From the NCBI RefSeq assembly GCF_902506095.1, contig NZ_LR733293.1, positions 4,259,476-4,323,475 of the forward strand: DNA of 64,000 bases, read 5' to 3'. Shown here in pieces: positions 16,926 through 25,616 of the stretch (the stretch's first letter is position 1; the number at the start of each line of letters is the position of its first letter). Below the pieces are notes generated by a model, which saw only the letters and a program-made list of their open reading frames with translations, searched no databases and had not been told where the DNA came from. This DNA comes from Arthrobacter sp. 9AX. GTDB taxonomy: Bacteria; Actinomycetota; Actinomycetes; Actinomycetales; Micrococcaceae. The translations under genes and the position numbers were made by a program.

Positions 16926-18215
16926 CTAGGCCCGCTGCGGCGAACCCAACTCCACGGGATCCTCGTCCGTGAGATAGGCCAGCTCAGAGTGGGCGGCGAG
17001 GTCGATGCCGCGCAGCTCATCTTCCGGCTTGATGCGCAGGCCGATGGTCTTGTCGAGGATCTTTGCCAGGACCCAGGTGATGCCGAACGAGTATGCCAGG
17101 ACCGAGACCGTGGCCAATGCCTGGATGCCCAGTTGGACCAGGCCGCCGCCGTAGAAGAGGCCGCTGACGGCGTTGGGTGCGGCATCGGTGGCAAAGAGGC
17201 CGATCAGCAGCGTGCCGAGGATGCCGCCCACGAGGTGGACACCCACCACGTCGAGTGAATCGTCGAAGCCGAGGCGGAATTTCAGCTCAATGGCGAGGGA
17301 GCATACAGCCCCGGCAATCGCGCCGATGGCGACCGCACCGAGCGGGCTGACGGCACCACAGGCCGGGGTGATCGCAACCAGTGCCGAGATCAGGCCGGAG
17401 GCTGCGCCCATGCTGGTGGCCGCGCCATGGCGGATCCGCTCAACGAGCGCCCAGGCGAGGAGGCCGGCAGACGCAGCAACAGCGGTGTTCAGGAAAACCA
17501 CCGACGCCGACTGGCCGGCCGAGAGTGCCGAGCCGGCGTTGAAGCCGAACCAGCCCACCCACAGCAGACCCGCGCCCACCAGTACCAACGGGCGGCTGTG
17601 CGGCTTGGCGTGTTCCACCTTGGGCCAGCCGGAGCTCTTGCCCAGGACGAGGGCCAGGGCCAGGGCTGCGGCGCCGGCGTTCATGTGGACAGCGGTGCCG
17701 CCGGCAAAGTCGATCGCCTTGATGCCGCTCGCGATCCAGCCGCCGGTAACACTGCCGTCAGCGGAGGAGAAGGCGAACACCCAGTGCGCGATGGGGAAGT
17801 AGACAACGGTGGCCCAGATGCCGGCAAACAGCATCCAAGCGCCGAACTTCATGCGGCCGGCTGCGGCTCCAGCAACCAGTGCCGTGGTGACGCAGGCGAA
17901 GAACAGCTGGAACGCGGCGAAAAGGATCACCGGGATGGAGGCCCCCTCGTCCGCGGGCAGCAGCTGCGCCATGCCGGGGAACTCCGTGACGTCCCCGATG
18001 AGCCCCATGCCGCCCACGGAGTTTCCGAAGGCCATCGAGTAGCCGAAGAGCGCCCAGAGGACTGCCACCAGGCTTGCGCCGCCAAAGCACATCATCATCA
18101 TGTTGAGGATGCGGCGCGACCCCACCATGCCCCCGTAGAACAGGGCCAGGGCGGGGATCATCATACAAACCAGCGCGGAGCTGGCCAGAATCCAAGCGAC
18201 ATTTCCCGAATCCAT
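16926..18215 (-). CDS. amt: ammonium transporter
   Basis: A 429-residue Amt/MEP/Rh family channel with eleven hydrophobic helices, importing ammonium across the cytoplasmic membrane. Conserved parts visible are MIPALALFYGGMVGSRRILN in helix 1, FAFSSADGSVTGGWIASGIKAIDFAGGTAVHMNAGAAALALAL (containing the D-FAGG-VH motif with one of the twin pore His residues) and DDSLDVVGVHLVGGILGTLL (with the second pore His). No glnK or glnD follows in the window. A GlnR-like box at 18339-18365 suggests induction under nitrogen limitation. Confidence 0.96.
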   Translation of the reverse strand: MDSGNVAWILASSALVCMMIPALALFYGGMVGSRRILNMMMMCFGGASLVAVLWALFGYSMAFGNSVGGMGLIGDVTEFPGMAQLLPADEGASIPVILFAAFQLFFACVTTALVAGAAAGRMKFGAWMLFAGIWATVVYFPIAHWVFAFSSADGSVTGGWIASGIKAIDFAGGTAVHMNAGAAALALALVLGKSSGWPKVEHAKPHSRPLVLVGAGLLWVGWFGFNAGSALSAGQSASVVFLNTAVAASAGLLAWALVERIRHGAATSMGAASGLISALVAITPACGAVSPLGAVAIGAIAGAVCSLAIELKFRLGFDDSLDVVGVHLVGGILGTLLIGLFATDAAPNAVSGLFYGGGLVQLGIQALATVSVLAYSFGITWVLAKILDKTIGLRIKPEDELRGIDLAAHSELAYLTDEDPVELGSPQRA

Positions 18216-18338
18216 GGGAAACCCCTTTCGTGATGCGAAGAGAGAACGGTAAATTGCCGTCAGAGCCGCTCCGGAGAGTTCAGCGGAGGCCGGCTATTGC
18301 CGTCGTGCTCCAACTGTATGGCGACGATTTTGGACTAG

Positions 18339-18365
18339 GTTTCCGGCGTGTTAAATGATGGTTTC
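18339..18365 (-). promoter_or_regulatory. GlnR-like nitrogen box upstream of amt
   Basis: Read on the minus strand, three five-base elements are spaced by exactly six bases: GAAAC-N6-TTAAC-N6-GAAAC. This matches the known actinobacterial GlnR pattern (gTnAC-N6-GaAAC and repeats of it). It lies about 125-150 bases upstream of the amt start, a usual distance for GlnR activation. The rest of the 18216-18511 interval shows nothing else I can name. Confidence 0.6.
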
Positions 18366-18511
18366 TGTCATCCACACGCGAGTTTCAGCAGTCCCACTGA
18401 TAGCAGCAGGAAGATACGCATCAGGGTTATCGCCGGCCCCGCGGGGGCAGGCGCGGCAGGGCTGCGCGGACGGCTGCGGCAAGGCTGACCCCTGCCGGTA
18501 CGACGGCGGCC

Positions 18512-19798
18512 CTACCCCATGGTGCGGGCCTCGCCGAGCAGCCCCGCCAGGGAGTCCGCGAGCGCCGCGGCGCCTTCCTCCGCGTCCCGGTCCTCCACGA
18601 GCTCGTCCGGCGAGTGCGAGATGCCGGTGGGGTTCCGGACGAACAGCATGGCGGTGGGGATGTGGGCGCTCAGCACCCCGGCGTCGTGCCCCGCTCCGGT
18701 GTCCAGGACCGGAGCGGCGGGAAGCAACCCCTGCAGCCGGTCCCGCAGGCCGTCGTCGAAATGCACTGTGGGACTGAGTGATTCGGCAGTCAGGCCGGCG
18801 GTGCAGCCTTCCTCCGCAGCGAAGACCTCGGCGTTCAACCGGATGGCTTCCACCAGGGCTGCCGTGACGGAGTCGTCCGGGTGGCGGACGTCGATCCACA
18901 GGTCCACGCGGGAGGCGATTACGTTGGTGCCGCCCGGGACGGGCTGGACCCTGCCCACGGTGGCCCGGGCGTCCCGGTACTTCCGGGCCGTATCGCGGAT
19001 GCTGACCATAATCTTGGCGGCGGCGATCATAGGGTCCTTGCGGCCGGCCATCAGGGTGGTTCCCGCGTGGTTGCCCTGCCCGGAGATGCTGAGCTTCCAG
19101 CGGCCGTGGCCCAGGATGGACGAGCCGATGGCCACCGGCTGGTCCAGGTCGATCAGCCCCCGGCCCTGCTCCACATGCAGCTCCACGAACAGGCCCAGCT
19201 GCTGGAGTGTTTTGTAGTCGGCGCCGATGAGCCGGGGGTCCTGCCCGTTCGCGGCCGCGACGTCGGCATAGGTGTTGCCGTGCGGGTCCGTGAGCCGGCG
19301 CGCCTTGTCCGGGTCCAGCGCGCCGGTCAGGAGCCGGGAGCCCAGGCAGGCCACGCCGAAGCGTGAGCCCTCCTCCTCGGGGAACACCGCGATGGCCAGC
19401 GGCCGGCGGGGCCGCAGCCCGCGGGCTTTCAGGATATCGACGGCGACCAGCGCCGAGGCGACACCCAGCGGGCCGTCGTACGCACCTCCGCCGGGGACCG
19501 AATCGAGGTGGCTGCCTGTGACCACGGCGTCGCGCCGCGTTCCGGCGGAGGTGTCCCACCAGGCCCAGATGATGCCGTTGTGGTCGGTGTGGACGTCGAG
19601 GCCGCGCCGTTCCGCTTGCTCGATAAACCAGGTGCGAAGGTCTGTTTCCGCGGTGGAGAAGACCGGCCGCGAGTAGCCGCCCCGTGACGTATCCCGGCCG
19701 ACGGTGGCGATGTCCCGCAGCAGGCCGGTTACCGTGGCGGCGCTGGTGGCCGCGGCGGGAGGGGCAGCCAGGGTGGCTGCCGTTGGTGGAACGCTCAA
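18512..19798 (-). CDS. allantoate amidohydrolase / N-carbamoyl-L-amino acid hydrolase family protein
   Basis: A 428-residue M20-type metalloenzyme of the Zn-dependent allantoate/N-carbamoyl amidohydrolase group. Metal ligands are visible in VVTGSHLDSVPGGGAYDGPLG and in AVFPEEEGSRFG, with a further His in FVELHVEQGRGL and a late His in DTGAGHDAGVLS. Such enzymes hydrolyse allantoate, N-carbamoyl amino acids or ureidopropionate, releasing ammonia and CO2. It is the last gene of the minus-strand operon, starting ten bases after the flavin oxidase. The adjacent oxidase makes N-carbamoyl-sarcosine-type or N-methylated compounds worth considering, but the substrate is not settled. Confidence 0.88.
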   Translation of the reverse strand: MSVPPTAATLAAPPAAATSAATVTGLLRDIATVGRDTSRGGYSRPVFSTAETDLRTWFIEQAERRGLDVHTDHNGIIWAWWDTSAGTRRDAVVTGSHLDSVPGGGAYDGPLGVASALVAVDILKARGLRPRRPLAIAVFPEEEGSRFGVACLGSRLLTGALDPDKARRLTDPHGNTYADVAAANGQDPRLIGADYKTLQQLGLFVELHVEQGRGLIDLDQPVAIGSSILGHGRWKLSISGQGNHAGTTLMAGRKDPMIAAAKIMVSIRDTARKYRDARATVGRVQPVPGGTNVIASRVDLWIDVRHPDDSVTAALVEAIRLNAEVFAAEEGCTAGLTAESLSPTVHFDDGLRDRLQGLLPAAPVLDTGAGHDAGVLSAHIPTAMLFVRNPTGISHSPDELVEDRDAEEGAAALADSLAGLLGEARTMG

Positions 19799-19808
19799 GG
19801 TACCCGTC

Positions 19809-20981
19809 CTAGGTAGTCAGTGCTGATGAGGTCACGCTGCGGAACCGGCCGGGAACAGTCCCGGCGCCGGTGGCCAGGTCCGCTGCCCACTGACCGATCA
19901 GCGGCGCGAACTTGGCGCCGTGCCCGGAACAGGGCGACAGGACGGTGAGGTTCTCCACACGGTCGATGAGGAAGTCCTCGTTGGGGGTGTTGGTGAACAG
20001 GCAGGTGGTTTCGGCGTACGGTTCAAGGTCCAGGCCGGGCAGGTAGCGGCCGACGTAGTCCACCACGCGGCGGCGGTTGGCGGGATCCACTTCGCCGGTC
20101 TGTTCGCAGGCGGACGGGATCAGTTTCCCGCCGTTGTATTCGGCCACTTTCTGCCCGGCCAAGCCCGCGTCCCGTCCACCGGGAAGGCCGTAGGCCTGGA
20201 TGTTGGCGGCCTTGTGGATGAACGTGGGCCAGCCGCCGGCACCCGAAGCAGCACCGCCGTCGGATTCCCGGTACTTGAAGTGGAACGCCTGCTCCTGCCG
20301 GACGGTGATCTCCGGAAGCCCGGCCAGGAAACCCGCGGGAAGCGCCAGTTGTCCCAGCAGCCCGGGCAGCCAGCCGCCGGCGCTGATCACCACGTTGCCG
20401 GCTACCATGGTGTCCCCGGCTGCGGAGCGAAGCCGGTAACCTGTGCCGGTCCGCTCCACGCTGTGCAGCTCCCAGCCGGTCACCAGCCGGGCGCCGTGCC
20501 CGACGGCGAGGGCCACCATGGCGTTGACGGAGGTTTCGGCGTCGATCACCCCGGCACCGGGGTGCCAAAGGACCTCCGTATCGAAGGCGATCTGCGGCCA
20601 CCGGTCCCGCGCTTCGGCGGCGGACAGGAGTTCGTGCTCAATCCCTTCGCCTGCCAGCACCGAGGCCAGCAGCCGGGGGTTGCGCTCGGGGCCGTAATCC
20701 ACGGCGCCGAACGGAGTGATCAGGGAAGTTCCCGACGCCGCAGCGAGCCCATCCCAGAGACGCTTCGACTCCAGGACGGCCCGGGTATAGAAGGGGTCCG
20801 GGTAGGCGTAGCGGAAGATCCGGGCGGAGCCGTGGGAGCTGCCGTCATGTGCGGCCGGTGTACTGCGCTCCAGCAGGGTGACCTGGTGGCCGCGGGATGC
20901 GAGCTGCCAGGCGGTGGCGGCGCCGGCCAGGCCGGCGCCCACCACCACATACTCCGCCGAGTCGGAAATCGAGCGAGGCAT
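19809..20981 (-). CDS. monomeric sarcosine oxidase / N-methyl amino acid oxidase family flavoprotein
   Basis: A 390-residue FAD enzyme of the MSOX/MTOX (SolA) family, which demethylates N-methyl amino acids to the amino acid, formaldehyde and hydrogen peroxide. The dinucleotide motif is YVVVGAGLAGAATAWQLASRG (residues 11-31). The covalent-flavin cysteine of the family corresponds to Cys327 in AETTCLFTNTPNEDFLID, and LSPCSGHGAKFAP (349-361) matches the GHG-KF active-site loop. The family's length is usual. Its ATG overlaps the stop of the upstream FMN-subunit gene by one base (TGATG), so the two are tightly coupled. The operon context points to N-methylglutamate or sarcosine as substrate (inference). 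Confidence 0.9.
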   Translation of the reverse strand: MPRSISDSAEYVVVGAGLAGAATAWQLASRGHQVTLLERSTPAAHDGSSHGSARIFRYAYPDPFYTRAVLESKRLWDGLAAASGTSLITPFGAVDYGPERNPRLLASVLAGEGIEHELLSAAEARDRWPQIAFDTEVLWHPGAGVIDAETSVNAMVALAVGHGARLVTGWELHSVERTGTGYRLRSAAGDTMVAGNVVISAGGWLPGLLGQLALPAGFLAGLPEITVRQEQAFHFKYRESDGGAASGAGGWPTFIHKAANIQAYGLPGGRDAGLAGQKVAEYNGGKLIPSACEQTGEVDPANRRRVVDYVGRYLPGLDLEPYAETTCLFTNTPNEDFLIDRVENLTVLSPCSGHGAKFAPLIGQWAADLATGAGTVPGRFRSVTSSALTT

Positions 20982-22375
20982 CAGAAGCTTCCCTGCACTC
21001 CGGGGATCCAGGAAGTGCCTGCCAGCGGCACGCGGGCCATGGCGGACGTCTCGATAGTCAGCGCCACCAGGTCCTCGGGTTCCAGGTTGCGCAGGTGGGA
21101 CTTTCCGCAGGCCCGGGCAATGGTCTGGGCTTCCATGGTGAGGACGCGGAGGTAGTTGGCCAGGCGGTGGCCTGCCGCGACCGGGTCCAGGCGGCCGGAC
21201 AGTTCGGGGTCCTGGGTGGTGATGCCGGCGGGGTCGCGGCCGTCCTGGAAGTCGTCATAGAACCCCGCGGCTGACCCCAGCGCGGAGTACTCCGCGGCGT
21301 AGCGGGGGTCGTTGTCACCCAGGGCAATGAGGGCCGCGGTGCCAATAGCCACTGCGTCCGCTCCCAGGGCCATGGCCTTGGCAACGTCTGCCCCGGTGCG
21401 GATGCCGCCGGAAACGATGAGCTGGACCGTGCGGTGCACGCCGAGTTCCTGCAGCGCCTGGACGGCCTGCGGGATGGCGGCGAGCGTGGGGATGCCCACG
21501 TTTTCGATGAACACCTGCTGCGTGGCGGCCGTTCCGCCCTGCATGCCGTCCAACACCACCACGTCGGCGCCGGACTTCACGGCGAGCGCGGTGTCGTAGT
21601 ACGGGCGGGAGGCGCCGATCTTGACGTAGATGGGTGTCTTCCAGTCGGTGATTTCGCGGAGTTCCCCGATCTTGATTTCCAGGTCGTCCGGGCCAGTCCA
21701 GTCGGGGTGCCGGCTGGCGGAGCGCTGGTCGATGCCGACGGGCAGGGTGCGCATTCCCGCCACGCGTTCGGTAATTTTCTGGCCCAGGAGCATCCCGCCG
21801 CCGCCGGGTTTGGCGCCCTGGCCGAGCACGATCTCGATGGCGTCGGCCTTGCGGAGGTCGTCCGGGTTCATGCCGTAGCGGGACGGCAGGTATTGGTACA
21901 CCAGGTGCTTGGACTGGCCGCGCTCCTCGGGCGTCATGCCGCCGTCGCCGGTGGTGGTAGAGGTGCCCACTTCGGACGCGCCGCGGCCCAGTGCCTCCTT
22001 GGCATTGGCGGACAGTGCGCCGAAGCTCATGCCGGCGATGGTCACGGGGGTCTGCAGGTGCAGCGGGCGGGTGGCGTGCCGGTCGCCGAGGACGACGTCG
22101 GTATCGCACTTTTCGCGGTAGCCCTCCAGCGGGTAGCGGGACATGGAGGCTCCGAGGAAGAGCAGGTCATCAAAATGCGGGACCTTGCGCTTGGCGCCCC
22201 AGCCCCGGATGTCATAGACGCCGGTGGCGGCAGCGCGCTGGATGTCGGCAATGGTGGCGCGGTCGAAGGTGGCGGACTCCCGCAGGCCGAGCGCAGCGAT
22301 ATCGGGGGCTGCCAGGTTCTGCGCGGGCGCTGCTTGCGGCGCTTCAGCGGGGAGCGGTACTGAGGTGATGGTCAT
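20981..22375 (-). CDS. glxD: glutamate synthase-like FMN-binding subunit (GlxD/MgsC type), iron-sulfur cysteines absent
   Basis: A 464-residue protein of the FMN-barrel half of glutamate synthase. Conserved elements include TIAGMSFGALSANAKEALGR, TGDGGMTPEE, LGQGAKPGGGGMLLGQKITE, IYVKIGA, VVLDGMQGGT and LIVSGGIRTGADVAKAMALG (FMN phosphate site). Related GltB, GlxD and MgsC subunits have a three-cysteine loop for a 3Fe-4S cluster between the last barrel helix and the GI-TQDPEL segment. Here that loop reads ALGDNDPRYAAEYSALG... and then PAGITTQDPELSG, with no Cys; only two Cys occur in the whole protein. ATG 22375 was chosen over an upstream extension lying inside the preceding gene. Confidence 0.88.
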   Translation of the reverse strand: MTITSVPLPAEAPQAAPAQNLAAPDIAALGLRESATFDRATIADIQRAAATGVYDIRGWGAKRKVPHFDDLLFLGASMSRYPLEGYREKCDTDVVLGDRHATRPLHLQTPVTIAGMSFGALSANAKEALGRGASEVGTSTTTGDGGMTPEERGQSKHLVYQYLPSRYGMNPDDLRKADAIEIVLGQGAKPGGGGMLLGQKITERVAGMRTLPVGIDQRSASRHPDWTGPDDLEIKIGELREITDWKTPIYVKIGASRPYYDTALAVKSGADVVVLDGMQGGTAATQQVFIENVGIPTLAAIPQAVQALQELGVHRTVQLIVSGGIRTGADVAKAMALGADAVAIGTAALIALGDNDPRYAAEYSALGSAAGFYDDFQDGRDPAGITTQDPELSGRLDPVAAGHRLANYLRVLTMEAQTIARACGKSHLRNLEPEDLVALTIETSAMARVPLAGTSWIPGVQGSF

Positions 22376-22383
22376 GGGGGCTC

Positions 22384-23106
22384 CTAGTACGACGTCGAGT
22401 TGTGGACGCTGAAGTGGTAGAGGTTCCGGGCTGAGCCGTAGCGCTTGAAGTGGGCCGGGTTGTCGGTGCGGCCGGCGGCGGCGAGCAGTTCCGCGAGTTC
22501 GGTGAGGTGTTCTTCGCGCAAGGGCTTTTCGATGCAGTCGGCTCCAAGGGAGGCCACCGTGCCCTTGACGTAGATCCGCGCTTCGTAGATGGAGTCGCCC
22601 AGCGCGTCCCCCGCGTCGCCGCACACCACCAGCCGGCCGGCCTGGGCCATAAACGCGGACATGTGGCCGATGTTGCCGCCTACCACAATGTCCACGCCCT
22701 TCATGGAAATCCCGCAGCGCGCACCGGCGTTGCCGTCGATGACCACCAGGCCGCCGTGCCCCGTGGCCGCTGCCGACTGGGACGCGTCACCTCTGACGTG
22801 GACAGTCCCGGACATGATGTTTTCCGCGAGGCCGACGCCGGCATTGCCGTTGATGGTCACGTCGCCTTTTTGGTGCATCCCGGCTGCGTAGTAGCCGGCG
22901 TGGCCGTCGATGGTCACCGCGATGCCGGCGTTGATGCCGACGGCCAGGCTGTGCTTGCCGCCGGGGTTGGTCACAGTCCAGGCCTGCCCGTCTTCGGCAT
23001 TGTGGATGGCCTGGTTGAGTTCCCGGACCGTGCTGGCGGCCAGGTCAACGGTGGTTTCCTTCAGCACGTCAACGGCAGGGGCTTCGGGAGCTGTCAGAGT
23101 GACCAT
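22384..23106 (-). CDS. glxC: glutamate synthase GXGXG-domain subunit (GlxC/MgsB type)
   Basis: A 240-residue protein made almost entirely of the right-handed beta-helix GXGXG domain that forms the C-terminus of large glutamate synthase subunits. Repeating strands such as GINAGIAVTIDGHAGYYAAG, GDVTINGNAGVGLAENIM, GTVHVRGDASQSAAATGHGG and GVDIVVGGNIGHMSAFMAQ are visible. In split enzymes this subunit holds the other two subunits together and is not itself catalytic. It overlaps the amidotransferase gene by 13 bases and ends eight bases before the FMN subunit. Confidence 0.88.
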   Translation of the reverse strand: MVTLTAPEAPAVDVLKETTVDLAASTVRELNQAIHNAEDGQAWTVTNPGGKHSLAVGINAGIAVTIDGHAGYYAAGMHQKGDVTINGNAGVGLAENIMSGTVHVRGDASQSAAATGHGGLVVIDGNAGARCGISMKGVDIVVGGNIGHMSAFMAQAGRLVVCGDAGDALGDSIYEARIYVKGTVASLGADCIEKPLREEHLTELAELLAAAGRTDNPAHFKRYGSARNLYHFSVHNSTSY

Positions 23107-24002
23107 GTGTAGACCTTTCCGGGTTCCGGTTCAAAGATGCGGGCGTTGTTGATGCCGGGCAGGCCGGCCAGGGCGCGGTACTCGGAGGCCATGGCGACGT
23201 AGTCGTCCGTTTCGGCGATGATGGCGGGTTTGCAGGCGATGGGGTCGCGGACCACGGCCATGCTGTCCGCGGTGGTCACCACCAGGGTGTAGAAACCGTC
23301 CAGGACCCTGCCCAGGTTCACGAGGGCTTCCTCGAGCGTGTCGCCCTGCTTCAGGCGTGAGGCCACGTACCGGGCGCCCACCTCCGTGTCGTTTTCGGAG
23401 TCGAACACCACGCCTTCACGCTTAAGGCCGCGGCGGACCGTGGCGTGGTTGGAGAAGGAGCCGTTGTGGACCAGGCAGAGGTCGTCCGCCACGGAGAAGG
23501 GGTGCGAGCCGCCGGCCGTCACTGCCGATTCAGTGGCCATGCGGGTGTGGGACAGGCCCTGGCTTCCGGCCATCGCTTCAAGGCCGTGCTCGGCGGCGAT
23601 CTCCATCGGGTGGCCCACGCTCTTCATCACCGCGACGTGCCCGCCACGGCCGATGATGGTGGAACCCGGGAGAATTTCGCTAACGGCCTTCACCAGCAGG
23701 TCAGTCCCGACGGCGGCACTCACCAGGGTGGTGTCACCCACTACTTTGGCGGCTGCTGCTGCATCGGACGGGAGGAGAGCCGCGACGCCTGCGGTGATGG
23801 CCGCCGTCGTCATTCCCTGGTCCTTGCCCAGGAGGCTGAGGGTGGATGTTCCCGCACTGACCAGGCCGGGGGTGTTGTAGACGGCGAGGCCGGCCGAGTC
23901 CGGTCCGCGGTCCACGATCTGGCACAGCATCGAGGACAGCAGGCTGCCCATCCGGGGATGCAGCGAGGGGTTGCGCAGCTGCAACGCGGCGATTCCGCAC
24001 AT
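23094..24002 (-). CDS. glxB: class II glutamine amidotransferase subunit (GlxB/MgsA type)
   Basis: A 302-residue Ntn-hydrolase of the GltB-N/PurF class. The nucleophile is Cys2 at the mature N-terminus (MCGIAALQLRN), and DRGPDSAGLAVYN, AMAGSQGLSHTRMATESAVT, HPFSVADDLCLVHNGSFSNH and SENDTEVGARYVA carry the other conserved glutaminase features. The subunit releases ammonia (or methylamine from a gamma-glutamylamide) for use by the FMN subunit. It starts 29 bases after the glutamine synthetase gene and overlaps the next gene by 13 bases, showing an operon. Confidence 0.9.
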   Translation of the reverse strand: MCGIAALQLRNPSLHPRMGSLLSSMLCQIVDRGPDSAGLAVYNTPGLVSAGTSTLSLLGKDQGMTTAAITAGVAALLPSDAAAAAKVVGDTTLVSAAVGTDLLVKAVSEILPGSTIIGRGGHVAVMKSVGHPMEIAAEHGLEAMAGSQGLSHTRMATESAVTAGGSHPFSVADDLCLVHNGSFSNHATVRRGLKREGVVFDSENDTEVGARYVASRLKQGDTLEEALVNLGRVLDGFYTLVVTTADSMAVVRDPIACKPAIIAETDDYVAMASEYRALAGLPGINNARIFEPEPGKVYTWSL

Positions 24003-24031
24003 GGTGGGATTCCTTTACTGAGTGGGGTTTG

Positions 24032-25414
24032 CTAAATCGAGGTGAGATAGGTTCGGATTTCCCAGTCGCTGACCTGGTTGTGCCAGGTGAGGAATTCCTC
24101 TTCCTTGGCGTCGGCGTAGTAGCTGCCGATGGCCGGGTCGCCGCTGAGGCTGGCCAGGATGACGGGGTCTTTCCGCAGCGCTTCCACGGCGTGGAGCAAG
24201 GTGGCCGGAAGGAAATGTGCATCTGGCCTGGACTCCCCCGGACCGGACGGGCGGCCCGGATCCAGGGACTTCTCCACGCCGTCCAGCCCGGCCGCGATGG
24301 CGGTGGCGATGGCGAGGTACGGGTTGGCGGAGCCGTCCCCGGAGCGCAGTTCCATCCGCTTGTTGTCCGGCACCCGGATCATGTGGGTGCGGTCGTTCCC
24401 GCCGAAGGATGCCTTCCGCGGCGACCAGGTGGCGCCGGAGGAGCTGGTGGTGGCTCCGGTCCGCTTGTACGAGTTCACCGTGGGGGCGAGGAAGGCCTGC
24501 AGCGCGGGGGCGTGGTCCAGGATCCCGGCGATAAATGAGTAGGCGAGCCCGGACAGCCCAAGGCCCCGGCCGCCGTCGTCCGTTCCCGCAGCGGGGAACA
24601 GCGCCTCGGAACCTGCCCACAGGGAAAGGTGGAAGTGCAGGCCGGTGCCAGTGCGGTCGGTGAACGGCTTGGGCATAAACGTGGCGGTCATGCCGCGCTG
24701 CTCCGCCAGGATGTTCAGGATGTAGCGGAGGGACACCACCCTGTCCGCGGTGGTGAGGGCGTCGGCGTAGTTGAAGTTCTGCTCGAACTGGCCGGCGGCG
24801 TCCTCATGGTCGTTGGCGTAATTGCCCCAGCCCAGGCTGTTCATCGCATCAGAGATGGAGGTGAGGTGGTCGTACATGCGGGTCACGCCGCGGGCGTCGT
24901 AGCACGGGCGGGGTGAGTCGTCCTTTTCATCGGCGGTGCTCAGCGTCCCGTCGTCATTCTTTTTCACCAGGAAGTACTCCACCTCGGCGCCCACCTTGGC
25001 CTGCATGCCCTGGCCCGCCAGCCGGGCGAGCGTGTTCTTCAGGACCACGCGCGGGGCGTAGGGCCAGGGTTTGCCGTCTACGTGCGGATCGCAGTGCACG
25101 ATGGCCAGCCCCTCCTTGATGAAGGGGACCGGGGTGAAGGACGCGGGATCGGGAATGGCGATCAGGTCCGGGTCCTGCGGCTTCTGGCCCATGAGGCCCG
25201 CGGCGTAGCCGGCGAAGCCCATGGCCCCGTTTTCGAGCTCATTGGCGGCCTCCACCGGGACCAGCTTGGCGCATGGCTTCCCCGTCATGTCCACAAAGGT
25301 AGCCAGGAGGAACCGGACATTGTGGGCCCTGGCGATGTCCGCAAGGGAGATGCCGCCGGTGTTTTCGTGCAAGGGCGAATCCGTTGGTACTTCAGGTGTC
25401 GCGAGACTAGTCAT
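24032..25414 (-). CDS. glnT: type III glutamine synthetase / gamma-glutamylmethylamide synthetase family
   Basis: A 460-residue ATP-dependent glutamate-amine ligase of the GlnT/GmaS group. Active-site segments visible are VGAEVEYFLVKKN (metal Glu), NDHEDAAGQFEQNF, GTGLHFHLSLW, NSYKRTGATTSSSGATWSPR and RVPDNKRMELRSGDGSANPYL (catalytic loop and Arg). Members condense glutamate with ammonia, or with methylamine to gamma-glutamylmethylamide. Position as first gene before glxB-glxC-glxD favours the latter type of pathway, but sequence alone does not fix the amine. An A+T-rich upstream region (25415-25616) holds a possible -35 TTGACT and a GAAAC-N6-TTGAC element resembling a degenerate GlnR site. 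Confidence 0.9.
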   Translation of the reverse strand: MTSLATPEVPTDSPLHENTGGISLADIARAHNVRFLLATFVDMTGKPCAKLVPVEAANELENGAMGFAGYAAGLMGQKPQDPDLIAIPDPASFTPVPFIKEGLAIVHCDPHVDGKPWPYAPRVVLKNTLARLAGQGMQAKVGAEVEYFLVKKNDDGTLSTADEKDDSPRPCYDARGVTRMYDHLTSISDAMNSLGWGNYANDHEDAAGQFEQNFNYADALTTADRVVSLRYILNILAEQRGMTATFMPKPFTDRTGTGLHFHLSLWAGSEALFPAAGTDDGGRGLGLSGLAYSFIAGILDHAPALQAFLAPTVNSYKRTGATTSSSGATWSPRKASFGGNDRTHMIRVPDNKRMELRSGDGSANPYLAIATAIAAGLDGVEKSLDPGRPSGPGESRPDAHFLPATLLHAVEALRKDPVILASLSGDPAIGSYYADAKEEEFLTWHNQVSDWEIRTYLTSI

Positions 25415-25616
25415 CGGAACTGTCCTGTTCGCTTGCTGTTACTTGATATGAAACCTTGTTGAACCACAGTAGTCAAAAAGGTGTTTCAGCTGAGCGCAGG
25501 AAATGTTAAATCTGGACGTCGCAGGGCGCGGCCGGGTACAACGGGTGCTTAACGTGCGGGAAACACGACACCGGCTGAAAGGTGCCTATCCGAGTAAGGG
25601 CATGACGGCCCTGGGC

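Noticed and set aside
25440..25500. Full GlnR box upstream of glnT
   Set aside because: Only GAAAC-N6-TTGAC and a seven-base-spaced GTTAC...GAAAC are seen, too weak to annotate separately.
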